A stretch of 64,000 nt of DNA. It comes from SYFT01 sp964471115 (GTDB lineage Bacteria > Acidobacteriota > Vicinamibacteria > Vicinamibacterales > SCN-69-37). The stretch spans positions 1-64,000 of the forward strand of contig CAYYFE010000001.1 in NCBI GenBank assembly GCA_964471115.1, read 5' to 3'. Both the position numbers and the translations under genes were made by a program. The notes under the pieces are model-generated. The model was not told the DNA's origin, made no database searches, and worked only from the letters and a program-made list of their open reading frames with translations. This document shows, piece after piece, positions 53,593-62,903 of this stretch. Position 1 is the first letter of the stretch. Each line of letters starts with the position of its first letter.

Positions 53593-54849
53593 GTCCTGGC
53601 TGGCTCGCGAGAGCCAACGCTGGGTCGATGATGGTGTGATCTCCGCCGAGCAGCGCGACCGCGTGCTCGCCCGATATCCCGACGAACTTCAGACGATCTC
53701 GACGGTTTTCATGGTGCGCTGGCTGGCGTGGCTGGTCGCAGCGTCGGGCGTGATTCTCCTGGTGGCGTGGAACTGGGACGGACTGCCGCACGCGGTGAAG
53801 TTGTCCGGCTCACTGCTGGTCACGCTGGCTGCGTATGGTGCCGCGGCCCTGGCGGCGCGGCGGCAGCAGCAGCCCCGGCGCGACCTGCTGGCGTTTGCCG
53901 GCGCGTTGCTCTCGGGTGCGTTCATCGCCGCGCTCACCGACTTCCTGCCCCTCGACCCGACCAACACGTGGCCGCTGTTTTCGTGGGTGGCCGTGTTGGC
54001 GGCGACTGCGGCCGTCACCGCCGCGCCGGTCACCACCCTGGCGGCCGCGGCAGCGTTGACGTTCTGGGTGATGGTCGACACCGGCCGTCCGCCGCTTTCG
54101 TGGGCATTCCTCGCAGTGTTTCCCGCGATCGCCATCGCCCTGCAGCGACGAACCCACTGGTCGGCGGCCGGTGCCGCGAGTCTGGCGTGGGGCGCATGGC
54201 TGGGGTTCACCGCGATCGAAGTCTGGCGCGGGTCATCGTCACTGTCCGGTCTCGCCACGCTTGCGGCCGGCGCCGCGCTTGACGGATGGGCGCACTGGCC
54301 GGCGCACCGGCGACCGGCGTTTGCCCGGACCACGCCGGCGCTGTTTCTGATGATTGGCGGTCTGGCGATGTTGACGGGCAGTGCGTTGGCCCGGTCGGCG
54401 CCTCCCGCGTTGGCCTTCACCGGTCAGGCGATTCCTGCCTTGGTGCTCATCGTGGCGATGGCGGTCGTCGCGCTGTGGCCGTGGTCGCCGATGCGCTCTC
54501 GCGTGGCAGGTGCGCTGGTCATCGCGTGGCTGCTGGTCTGGGCGATCGCCGCACCGGCCACGACACCGCCGGCGTGGTGGAGCTGGGCCTGGCTTGTGGC
54601 GGCCAGCGCCGGTCTGGTGGGCCTGAGTGTGTCGGCCATCAGCGAAGCCGGCACGACGCGGGATCGGGGCGTCCTGCTGGCCGGCATCGCCTCGATGGTG
54701 ACCCTGGTGATGGTGCATCTGAGCGGCGGCCCGAACCGCTTCGGCCGGTCCGCGCTCATCCTGCTGGTGTCCGGCGCCGCCCTCTGGTGGACGACGACCG
54801 GTCACAGAAACTCGCCTGATCGCCCCTCTCTCTGATATTGGATCCCCTC

Positions 54850-57800
54850 ATGAAGCTGCGAACCGCGCCCCTCGTGTGTCTGATCGTCGCGCTTGTGTTG
54901 CCCTGGGCCGCCGGCACCTCCGCCAGGCAGGCGCCCGCCAAGTGGAACATCAACGACCCGGTGGGTCCGACGACGCCGATCGAGTTCGACACGAATGAAG
55001 GCACGTGGATGAACCTCGATGTGAGTCCCGACGGACGGCAGATCGTGTTCGACCTGCTCGGCGACATCTACGTGATGCCGATCGGTGGCAGCGGCGCGCA
55101 GCCGGCCACGCGTCTGCTGGGCGGCGCGCCCTTCGACATGCAGCCGCGGTTCAGTCCCGACGGCACGCGCATCGCCTTCACAAGCGATCGCGACGGGTTG
55201 TGGAACATCTGGACGATGAAGGCCGACGGCACCGATCTGAAGCAGGTGTCGCGCGAGTCGCGCTGGTTCATCAACAGCCCGACGTGGGCGCCCGATGGAC
55301 AGGCGATCTTCGCGCGCCGCCATTTCGTGACGACGCGATCGCTCGGCGCCGGTGAGATCTGGATGTTCCACCCGGCCGGATCGGACGGCATCCAGATCAC
55401 GCAGCGCGAAAACGCGCAGAAGGACGCGGGCGAGCCCGCGATTTCCCACGACGGGCGTTATCTCTACTACTCGAAGGATGTGACGCCCGGGTCGACGTTT
55501 GAATACAACAAGGATCCCAACGGGGTGATCTTCGCGATTCTGCGGCGCGATCTGCAGACCGGCCGCGAACGCGCGTTCGTGACGCGACCGGGCGGGTCGA
55601 TTACGCCGAGGCCGTCACCCGACGGCAAGTGGCTGGCGTTCATCCGGCGCGTGCGCACGCAGAGCCTGCTGTTCGTCAAGAACCTCGAGACCGGAGAAGA
55701 GGCGCCGGTGTTCGACAAACTCGACAAGGACCTGCAGGAAGCGTGGACCGTGCACGGCGTGTATCCGCAGTACGCGTGGACACCTGACTCGTCGCGCGTC
55801 GTGATCTGGGGGCAGGGGAAGATCTGGAGTGTTGATCCGGCGGCGAAGGCCGGCACGGAGGTGCCCTTCACCGCGCGCGTGCAGCAGACGCTCACGGCGC
55901 CGCTGCGGTTCCCGATCCCGGTGCACGAGGATCGCTTCGCCGTGAAGATGCTGCGCGACGTGGCGGTGTCGCCTGACGGACGCCAGGTCGCCTACAGCGC
56001 GCTTGGCCGCCTGTATCTGCGCGCGTTACCGACGGGAGAAGCGGCGCCGGCGATTCCGGATGGCGCCCCGACAGAACGGGGCGCCCTGCGCACCGTCTTT
56101 GAATTGGATCCCTCGTGGTCGGCCGACGGCCGGTCGATCGTCTACACGACGTGGAGCGACACCGACCTGGGCCGCGTGAAGGTCCTGGATGTGGCGAGCC
56201 GCACGACGCGCGACGTCGTGGCCACGCCCGGGCACTACATCGAGCCGGCGTTCTCACGGGACGGGCGCTGGATCGCGTATCGCAAGGCCGGATCGGATGG
56301 GCAGCGTCCCGATCGTGGCGTCGCCGAACCCGGCCTGTACATCGTTGCGGCGGATGGATCATCGGCACCTCGACTGATTCGTGAAGGCGGATTCGAACCG
56401 GAGTTCGACCACACCGGCACGCGCCTCTACTTCCGCGAACAGCGCGACCAGTTCGTGCTGGCGTCCATCGGGCTCGACGGGCTCAACGAGCAGGTCCATT
56501 TGCAGTCGGCCAACGCGATGGAGATTGCGCCGTCGCCCGACGGGAAGTGGGTGGCGTTCCACGAGCGGTGGAAGACGTGGGTGATGCCGTTCCCGCGGAC
56601 CGGACGGCCCGTGACGATCGGGCCGGGCGCCGGCGGGTATCCCCAGGCGCGCATTTCTCGCGACGCGGGTTTCTACCTGCACTGGTCGGGCGACAGCCGC
56701 CGCGTCCACTGGTCGCTGGGGCCGGAGCTGTTCTCGCGCGATCTGGCGCGGACGTTCACGTTCCTCGACGCCGGTCTTGAAGCGCCGGACGCCCCGGAAA
56801 CCGCCGGCATCCAGATTGGGTTCTCGACGACGTCGGACGTGCCGACCGGTGTGATCGCACTTGTTGGCGCGCGCATCATCACCATGGCGCAGGCGGCCGG
56901 TGCGCCTGCCGTCATCGAGAGCGGCACCATCGTCATCGAGAACAACACGATCGTCGCCGTCGGGCCCAACAACCGCGTGAACGTTCCCGCGTCGGCGCGG
57001 CGCATTGACGCCCGCGGCAAGACAATCATCCCGGGCCTCATCGACGCGCATGCCCACGTCGGCGGCGAGGGTGACGGCATTCCGGCCAACCGTTCGTGGA
57101 TTCTCGAGACCAACCTGGCCTTCGGCGTGACGACCGTGCACGACCCGTCCAATGACCTCGAGATGGTGTTCGCCAACAGCGAGATGATTCGCGCGGGCCT
57201 CAAGCTGGGGCCGCGGTTGTATTCGACGGGTCGCATCCTGTACGGCGCCGAGACCAACTTCAAGGCGCAGGTGGATTCGTATGAGGACGCGTTGTCGAGC
57301 CTTCGCCGGCTGAAGGCCGTGGGCGCGTGGAGCGCCAAGAGTTACAACCAGCAGCGGCGTGACGCGCGGCAGATGATCGTCAAGGCGGCGCACGAGCTGC
57401 AGATGCAGGTGGTGCCAGAGGGCGGTTCGCTCTACTACCAGAACGCCACGCACATTCTCGACGGGCACACGACGGTGGAGCACAACCTGCCGCCGCCCGT
57501 GCTCTACAAGGACATCCTGACGGTGTTTGCGAAGAGCCAGGTGGGGTACACGCCCACGCTCATCGTCTCGTACGGATCGCTGTCCGGTGAGTACTACTGG
57601 TATCAGCACACCAAGGTCTGGGAGAACGAGCGTCTTCTGCGCTTCACGCCGCGTGACGTGATCGACCCGCGTTCGCGCCGCCGGCTCATGGCCAATGATG
57701 ATGACTTCGGGCACATCCTGGTGGCGCAGAGCGCGAAGAAACTGGCCGACATGGGCGGCATCGTCAACATGGGCGCGCACGGGCAGATTCAGGGCATCGG

Positions 57801-58089
57801 CGCGCATTGGGAGACGTGGATGATGGCGCAGGGCGGCATGACGCCGCTGCAGGCGCTGGCCACCGCGACCATCAACGGCGCCAGAACGCTGGGACTCGAT
57901 CGGGAGCTTGGATCGATCGAGGTCGGGAAACTGGCCGACCTGGTGGTGCTCGACCGCAATCCGCTCGAGAACATCCGGAACACCGAGGCCGTGCACATGG
58001 TGATGCTCAACGGCCGGCTGTACGACAACGCGCTCAACGAAGTGGGCGCGGCCGCGACCCGCGCGCCGTTCTGGTTCGTCGGGCGATGA
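54850..58089 (+). CDS. Secreted beta-propeller/amidohydrolase fusion protein
   Basis: 1079 residues from ATG 54850 (MKLRTAPLVCLIVALVLPWAAGTSARQ), which carries a signal peptide. Residues about 40-640 hold TolB/PD40-type propeller repeats (VSPDGRQIVFD, FSPDGTRIAFTSDRDG, SWSADGRSIVYTTWSD, APSPDGKWVAFHE). Residues about 670-1065 are an amidohydrolase domain with the metal motif GLIDAHAHVGG and the closing GKLADLVVLDRNPL. An imidazolonepropionase- or dipeptidase-like role outside the membrane is likely; the substrate is unknown. Its TGA overlaps the next ATG. Confidence 0.9.
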   Translation: MKLRTAPLVCLIVALVLPWAAGTSARQAPAKWNINDPVGPTTPIEFDTNEGTWMNLDVSPDGRQIVFDLLGDIYVMPIGGSGAQPATRLLGGAPFDMQPRFSPDGTRIAFTSDRDGLWNIWTMKADGTDLKQVSRESRWFINSPTWAPDGQAIFARRHFVTTRSLGAGEIWMFHPAGSDGIQITQRENAQKDAGEPAISHDGRYLYYSKDVTPGSTFEYNKDPNGVIFAILRRDLQTGRERAFVTRPGGSITPRPSPDGKWLAFIRRVRTQSLLFVKNLETGEEAPVFDKLDKDLQEAWTVHGVYPQYAWTPDSSRVVIWGQGKIWSVDPAAKAGTEVPFTARVQQTLTAPLRFPIPVHEDRFAVKMLRDVAVSPDGRQVAYSALGRLYLRALPTGEAAPAIPDGAPTERGALRTVFELDPSWSADGRSIVYTTWSDTDLGRVKVLDVASRTTRDVVATPGHYIEPAFSRDGRWIAYRKAGSDGQRPDRGVAEPGLYIVAADGSSAPRLIREGGFEPEFDHTGTRLYFREQRDQFVLASIGLDGLNEQVHLQSANAMEIAPSPDGKWVAFHERWKTWVMPFPRTGRPVTIGPGAGGYPQARISRDAGFYLHWSGDSRRVHWSLGPELFSRDLARTFTFLDAGLEAPDAPETAGIQIGFSTTSDVPTGVIALVGARIITMAQAAGAPAVIESGTIVIENNTIVAVGPNNRVNVPASARRIDARGKTIIPGLIDAHAHVGGEGDGIPANRSWILETNLAFGVTTVHDPSNDLEMVFANSEMIRAGLKLGPRLYSTGRILYGAETNFKAQVDSYEDALSSLRRLKAVGAWSAKSYNQQRRDARQMIVKAAHELQMQVVPEGGSLYYQNATHILDGHTTVEHNLPPPVLYKDILTVFAKSQVGYTPTLIVSYGSLSGEYYWYQHTKVWENERLLRFTPRDVIDPRSRRRLMANDDDFGHILVAQSAKKLADMGGIVNMGAHGQIQGIGAHWETWMMAQGGMTPLQALATATINGARTLGLDRELGSIEVGKLADLVVLDRNPLENIRNTEAVHMVMLNGRLYDNALNEVGAAATRAPFWFVGR

Positions 58090-59678
58090 GGCGCACACGA
58101 CGGCAGTTCATGAAGGACTCGGCGGTGGTGGCGGCCGCGGCGACGATGGCGCCGAAGGCGCTGCAGGCGGTCGAGACGTTCGACTACGTCATCGTCGGCG
58201 CCGGGTCCAGCGGGTGCGTGCTGGCCAACCGGCTGAGTGCGGATCCACAGGCGCGGGTCCTGCTGCTCGAGGCCGGCGGGCCCGACACACATCCGTTGAT
58301 CCCAGTGATTGGTCAGTGGACGGCGCTCTCCGGGTCGGAGGTGGATTGGAACTACGCCACCGAGCCGGAGCCGGCGGTTGAAGGGCGAGCGATCCGGTGG
58401 CCGCGCGGCAAGACGTACGGCGGATCCAGCGCGATCAGCGCGGCGGCGTACGTGCGCGGACATCAGCTCGATTTCGACGGGTGGGCCGCCGAGTGCGGAC
58501 CGGCGTGGTCGTACCGCGCGGTTCTACCGTACTTCGTGAAGTCGGAGGACAACGTGCGGGGCGCGTCGCCGTACCACGGTGCCGGCGGGCCGATGGTGGT
58601 GGCCGACACCGCCGATCCCCATGCCGGGCACGAGGCGTTCCTGCAGGGTGCGCAGGCGCTGGGCTTTGCGGCGGATCCGCGGTGGGACTTCAACGGCGCG
58701 CAGCAGGAGCGCGGTGCGGGGTTTTATCAAAAGAACCTGCGGGAAGGGCGCCGCCAATCGGCTGCGGATGCGTTTCTGAAACCCGCGCTCTCGCGACCGA
58801 ACCTCGTGGTGCGGCCGTGGTCGCTGGTCAACCGGCTGCTGTTCACCGGCACACGAGTGACCGGCGTCGAATACCGTCGCGGTTCAGGCCCGGCCGGCGC
58901 GGTGGCCGTCGAGACGGTGCACGTGGCGCGCGAGGTGATTCTGTCGGCCGGCGCGATCGACTCTCCCAAGGTGCTGATGTTGTCGGGGATTGGTCCGGCC
59001 GATCACCTGCGATCGCTGGGTCTGCCTGTGGTGCTGGATCTGCCGGGTGTCGGGCGGAACCTGCACGACCATCCGCGGATCGGGCTGCGCTGGACTGGAC
59101 TCACGACGCTGCCGGGGTCCACGGTGTCCGCGGGGCTGTTTGCTTCGTCCGGCATCAATCGCGGCGCACCCGATCTGCAGTTCTACGTCGGGCGCGGTCT
59201 CAGCGCGCCGGACGGCGCCATCGCCTTTTCTGTGGTCGTGTGCCGTCCGCACAGTCGTGGTGCGCTGACACTGCGGTCAGCCGATCTGTCGGCGCCGCCG
59301 CTGATTCGCGCGGGGTACTTCACCGACGCGCGGGACCTGGATGCGGCGGTCGAAGGCGTGCGGCTGGGCCGCGCCATTGCGCACACACGCGGCTACGAGC
59401 CGCTGCGTGGCGCGGCGGTCGATCCCGCGGCCGCGGACACCACCGTTGACCAGCTGCGGGCGTTCATTCGCCGCACCTCGAGCACGATCTATCACCCCGG
59501 AGGCACGTGCCGCATGGGTGTGGGCGCGGACAGCGTGGTCGACCCGCAGTTGCGTGTGCGCGGGATCAACGGCCTGCGGGTGGCTGACGCCTCGGTGATG
59601 CCGACAGTCGTGAACGCGCAGACACACGCCGCCTGCGTGATGATTGCCGAGCGGGCAGCCGACCTGATTCGCGCCTGA
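58086..59678 (+). CDS. Tat-exported GMC-family FAD oxidoreductase
   Basis: 530 residues from ATG 58086, sharing ATGA with the preceding stop. The N-terminus MRRTRRQFMKDSAVVAAAA is a twin-arginine signal, so the protein is exported folded with FAD. The FAD-binding loop is YVIVGAGSSGCVLANRLS, GMC signature 1 is in WPRGKTYGGSSAISAAAYVRG and signature 2 in GAIDSPKVLMLSGIGP. Catalytic His candidates are in STIYHPGGTCRMG and NAQTHAAC. It resembles choline or alcohol dehydrogenases. Coupling to the amidohydrolase suggests a shared extracytoplasmic pathway. Confidence 0.92.
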   Translation: MRRTRRQFMKDSAVVAAAATMAPKALQAVETFDYVIVGAGSSGCVLANRLSADPQARVLLLEAGGPDTHPLIPVIGQWTALSGSEVDWNYATEPEPAVEGRAIRWPRGKTYGGSSAISAAAYVRGHQLDFDGWAAECGPAWSYRAVLPYFVKSEDNVRGASPYHGAGGPMVVADTADPHAGHEAFLQGAQALGFAADPRWDFNGAQQERGAGFYQKNLREGRRQSAADAFLKPALSRPNLVVRPWSLVNRLLFTGTRVTGVEYRRGSGPAGAVAVETVHVAREVILSAGAIDSPKVLMLSGIGPADHLRSLGLPVVLDLPGVGRNLHDHPRIGLRWTGLTTLPGSTVSAGLFASSGINRGAPDLQFYVGRGLSAPDGAIAFSVVVCRPHSRGALTLRSADLSAPPLIRAGYFTDARDLDAAVEGVRLGRAIAHTRGYEPLRGAAVDPAAADTTVDQLRAFIRRTSSTIYHPGGTCRMGVGADSVVDPQLRVRGINGLRVADASVMPTVVNAQTHAACVMIAERAADLIRA

Positions 59679-59726
59679 CCCGCGCGTCTTCATAGCTTCT
59701 TCACAAACCCCCACTACGGTCGACGT

Positions 59727-62129
59727 GTGTCGTCGACGATGCGGGATGTCGTGTATGCGTTGCGTGGGTGGCGGCGGTATCCGCTGACCTCCACCGTGGC
59801 TGTGATGGCCTTTGCCCTCGGGATTGGGGCCACGGCCACCGTCTTCAGCGCGCTGTCGGGCATTCTCCTGCAACCGCTGCCGTACCGCGAACCGGATCGG
59901 CTCGTCATGCTCTGGCAGGACCGCAGCGGCGCCGGTGGTCCGGCGCGCGAGGTCGTTTCGCCGGGCCTGTTCATCGACTGGTCCACGCGCGCGGATGTCG
60001 TGCGGGATGTGGCCGCGGTGCGGTCGTGGTTTCCCAACTACACCGGCGGACCGGACAATGGCGATCCGGAGCGGCTGACCGGGGCGTCCGTGTCCGGCGC
60101 GTACTTCGACGCGCTGGGTGTGGCGCCGGCGCTGGGCCGGACGCTGAATCGAGACGATGACCGGCCGGGGTCACCGGCGGTGGCGGTGGTCAGTCACCGG
60201 TTGTGGCAGCGCCGCCTCGCCTCCGACCCGGCCATCGTCGGTCGTACGGCCATCCTCAACGGTCAGGCTGTCGAGATCGTGGGCGTCATGCCCGAGTCGT
60301 TTCGGGGCGCCGTCATCGACGCCGACGTCTGGGAGCCGTTGCGCATCGACCCGGTGAGCGCGCCGCGCGGCCTCATCTTCCTTCGCACCATTGCCCGGTT
60401 GTCGCCCGGGGTGACGCTCGAGCAGGCCCGCGCCGCGTTCGACGCGTTGCAGGAGCAATTGCTGCGTGAGGACCCGGAGATTGCCGGCGCGCGGGCGCGC
60501 GTGGCGCGGTTGCATGACGAAACAGTGGGGGATGTGCGTCCCGTCCTGATCGTGCTGGCCGGCGGGGTCGGGATGGTGCTGCTGATTGCGTGCGCAAACG
60601 TGGCGAGCATCCTGCTGGCCCGCGCCATCGATCGTCGCGCCGAGGTGGCCGTGCGGATGGCCCTGGGTGCCGGCCGGGGCGCGCTGATTCGTCAACTCCT
60701 CACCGAGAGCGTCGTGCTGGCCGCGGCCGGGCTCGTAGTCGGCGTCGCGCTGGCGTGGGGAGGCGTGGCGATGCTGGCGAGTGTGGTGCCCCGCGACGTG
60801 CCGCGGGCTGAAGACATTCGGCTGGATGTGACGGTGCTGGTTGTTGCCGGCGCCGTGGCGCTGGTGTCGGCGCTGGTGGCGGGACTGGCGCCCGTGTGGT
60901 CCACGCTGCGCGGCCGCGTCGTGGGGGTGCGCAGCGGCACGCGGGAAATTGCCGGCCACGGCCGGCTGCGCCGCTGGCTTGTGACGGGGGAAGTCGCCGT
61001 CGCGATGACATTGGTTGTTGGTGCCGGGCTGTTCGTGCACAGCCTCGTGCGCCTGCAGCGTGTGGATCTGGGCTTCAGGCCCGATGGCCTGCTGGTGGCG
61101 TCCATTGCTCCGCCGCGCGGCGCGTACGCCGGGCCGGATGCCATCCGCGATCTGTTCGACCGTGTCCTGACTCGCGCGTCCACCGTTCCCGGTGTGGACG
61201 CAGTGGCGCTGACGTCCATCCTGCCGCTCAGCGGCGGCGACATCAATTTCACATTCCTGATCGAGGGCCGCCCGGAGCCGGCCAATCCCAGGGACGCGCC
61301 ATCCGCGTCGCATCGCGCCGTGTCGGCCAACTACTTCGCGACCATGGGCATGACCGTCCGTGAAGGCCGGGAGTTCGGCGGCGACGATCGCGCCGGCGGT
61401 GAGGGCGCGGTGATCGTCAACGAAACGCTGGCCCAGCGGTATTGGCCGGGACAATCCGCGCTGGGGTCGCGGCTCCTGGTGGCCGGGCAGCGCATGACCG
61501 TGGTGGGTGTCGTGGCGGATCTCCGGCACGAAGGGCCCGCCACCGTGCCGGACGCCGAAATGTACGTGCCGTACACGCAGTGGCCGCCGCGTCAGGCCAC
61601 GCTCGTTGTCAGGACGCAGGGTGAGGCGGCGCTGCTGGGGCCGCCGATGCGCCGGATGATGCGCGAGATCGATCCGATGCTGCCGCTCGGTGGCGTGCGG
61701 CCCATGGCCGAGCTGGTGGCCGACCGAGTTGCGCGTCCGCGGTTCGTGGCCACGGTGCTGTCGTGGTTTGCCGGCGTCGCCGCCGCGCTGGCCTTGCTCG
61801 GCGTGTACGGACTCCTGGCGTTCGACGTGTTGCAGCGCACGCGGGAAATCGGCGTTCGCATCGCGATGGGCGCCTCGCGCGGCTCGGTCATGACGATGGT
61901 GGTGCGGCGCAGTTTGGGTGTGGTGATCGCAGGGATCGTAGTCGGTGTGGGCGCTGGCGCCGCATTGTCCACCGTCGTGCGCGCGCAGTTGTTTGAAGTC
62001 TCGCCCGGGGATCCCGCCACGGTCGCGCTGGTGGCGGGCTTGATGTTGGTGGCGGCGTGTCTGGCCTCGGTGCCGCCGGCGTGGCGGGCGGCGCGGGTCG
62101 ATCCGGTGGTGGCGCTCCGCAACGAGTGA
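59727..62129 (+). CDS. ABC-transporter-type duplicated permease (MacB/FtsX superfamily)
   Basis: 800 residues. There are two FtsX-type units, each with a periplasmic MacB-like domain. The first has the N-terminal helix VAVMAFALGIGATATVFSALSGILLQPLPY, MacB_PCD, and three helices near 275-400. The second repeats the pattern, ending AWRAARVDPVVALRNE. This matches the large duplicated permeases common in Acidobacteriota. No ATPase gene is adjacent. The start is GTG 59727 or ATG 59739. Substrates are unknown; macrolide or peptide efflux is only an analogy. Confidence 0.88.
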   Translation: MSSTMRDVVYALRGWRRYPLTSTVAVMAFALGIGATATVFSALSGILLQPLPYREPDRLVMLWQDRSGAGGPAREVVSPGLFIDWSTRADVVRDVAAVRSWFPNYTGGPDNGDPERLTGASVSGAYFDALGVAPALGRTLNRDDDRPGSPAVAVVSHRLWQRRLASDPAIVGRTAILNGQAVEIVGVMPESFRGAVIDADVWEPLRIDPVSAPRGLIFLRTIARLSPGVTLEQARAAFDALQEQLLREDPEIAGARARVARLHDETVGDVRPVLIVLAGGVGMVLLIACANVASILLARAIDRRAEVAVRMALGAGRGALIRQLLTESVVLAAAGLVVGVALAWGGVAMLASVVPRDVPRAEDIRLDVTVLVVAGAVALVSALVAGLAPVWSTLRGRVVGVRSGTREIAGHGRLRRWLVTGEVAVAMTLVVGAGLFVHSLVRLQRVDLGFRPDGLLVASIAPPRGAYAGPDAIRDLFDRVLTRASTVPGVDAVALTSILPLSGGDINFTFLIEGRPEPANPRDAPSASHRAVSANYFATMGMTVREGREFGGDDRAGGEGAVIVNETLAQRYWPGQSALGSRLLVAGQRMTVVGVVADLRHEGPATVPDAEMYVPYTQWPPRQATLVVRTQGEAALLGPPMRRMMREIDPMLPLGGVRPMAELVADRVARPRFVATVLSWFAGVAAALALLGVYGLLAFDVLQRTREIGVRIAMGASRGSVMTMVVRRSLGVVIAGIVVGVGAGAALSTVVRAQLFEVSPGDPATVALVAGLMLVAACLASVPPAWRAARVDPVVALRNE

Positions 62130-62155
62130 CGCGAGTCGGAAGGAGAAGGAGAACG

Positions 62156-62560
62156 ATGACAAGACGTGTGTGCGTGAAGATTGTGGTGGGGGCGTTGGCG
62201 ATGCTGGTGTGGGGGGCGGCGCCTGCGCAGGCGCAGGAACGGGTGGTGACCGGGCCGCCACCGGAGTTGCGCAAGAACCTGGATGCGCTCCAGCTGGCGT
62301 TGAACGGGACGCCGGAGGCCTATGAGGCGATGGCGAAAGAGACGTTTTCGCCAGCGTTCTACAAGGGGCAGACGGCCGCGGAGCGGCGCAAGGTCTTTGA
62401 GGCGCTGCGCGAGCAGTACGGGACCCTGACGTTTGGCCGTGTGGAGCGGCACGGGCCGGAGGAGCCGCTGATCGTGACGGTGAAGGGATCGAAGGCCGAG
62501 GGGACGGTCTACATCGACCTGGACGAATCGCACCGGGTGGCCGGGCTGCGCACCCGCTGA
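62156..62560 (+). CDS. Small secreted protein of unknown function
   Basis: 134 residues, with a strong ribosome-binding site (AAGGAGAAGGAG) before ATG 62156. The signal peptide VCVKIVVGALAMLVWGAAPAQAQ is followed by a compact domain (ELRKNLDALQLALNGTPEAYEAMAKETFSPAF, VTVKGSKAEGTVYIDLDESHRVAGL). This loosely resembles small secreted alpha-beta domains attached to serine hydrolases or DUF3887 proteins. I cannot assign a role. It follows the permease by 26 bp. Confidence 0.75.
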   Translation: MTRRVCVKIVVGALAMLVWGAAPAQAQERVVTGPPPELRKNLDALQLALNGTPEAYEAMAKETFSPAFYKGQTAAERRKVFEALREQYGTLTFGRVERHGPEEPLIVTVKGSKAEGTVYIDLDESHRVAGLRTR

Positions 62561-62582
62561 CGCGGGGGCTGGGCTGGGAGGC

Positions 62583-62598
62583 GCCGGGCTTGCCCGGC
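62583..62598 (+). terminator. Hairpin after the small secreted-protein gene
   Basis: GCCGGGC-TT-GCCCGGC is a 7-bp GC-only inverted repeat 22 bp after the stop codon and 53 bp before tRNA-Gln. There is no T-run. A terminator for the upstream operon is the simplest reading. Confidence 0.55.
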
Positions 62599-62651
62599 CG
62601 CGGGCGGACCTGCTAACGTGAGAGGGTTCCTGCGGTCGGCCAGACCCGTGC

Positions 62652-62725
62652 TGGGAGGTCGTTCAACGGTAGGACAGCAGACTCTGACTCTGCTTATCGG
62701 GGTTCGAATCCCTGCCTCCCAGCCA
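62652..62725 (+). tRNA. tRNA-Gln (anticodon CUG)
   Basis: Acceptor TGGGAGG pairs with CCTCCCA. The D-arm has GTTCAACGGTAGGAC, the anticodon loop contains CTG within CAGACTCTGACTCTG, the T-arm is GGGGTTCGAATCCCT, the discriminator is G and CCA is encoded (62723-62725). The CCA starts a hairpin as in the two serine tRNAs. Confidence 0.93.
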
Positions 62726-62766
62726 ACCTTCGCTCATCTTCGATTCGCTTCGGTTGGCGGCTCGGC
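62704..62766 (+). repeat. 63-bp direct repeat, copy 1 (tRNA-Gln 3' end plus trailer)
   Basis: This copy covers the T-arm and acceptor 3' half of tRNA-Gln and the 35-nt trailer hairpin (CCAACC at 62723-62728, GGTTGG at 62752-62757). It is identical over 63 bp to 62815-62877. The hairpin has the same TTC internal loops and GC/GC inner step as the serine trailers. Confidence 0.9.
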
Positions 62767-62814
62767 GTGTCTTCAGGCACGCCCCGACGCGCTGAGGGCG
62801 CGCCGGGAGCGGGC

Positions 62815-62877
62815 TCGAATCCCTGCCTCCCAGCCAACCTTCGCTCATCTTCGATTCGCTTCGGTTGGCGGCTCGGC
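62815..62877 (+). repeat. 63-bp direct repeat, copy 2 (orphan tRNA-Gln 3' end plus trailer)
   Basis: This is an exact second copy of 62704-62766, starting 111 bp downstream. It contains TCGAATCCCTGCCTCCCAGCC, the 3' part of tRNA-Gln, with no 5' half, and a full second trailer hairpin (62834-62868). It is a remnant of a duplication or of site-specific integration and excision at the tRNA 3' end; the 48 bp between the copies hold nothing recognisable. Confidence 0.88.
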
Positions 62878-62903
62878 AGGCCGTCCGGCAGCCGCTCGAC
62901 CGG

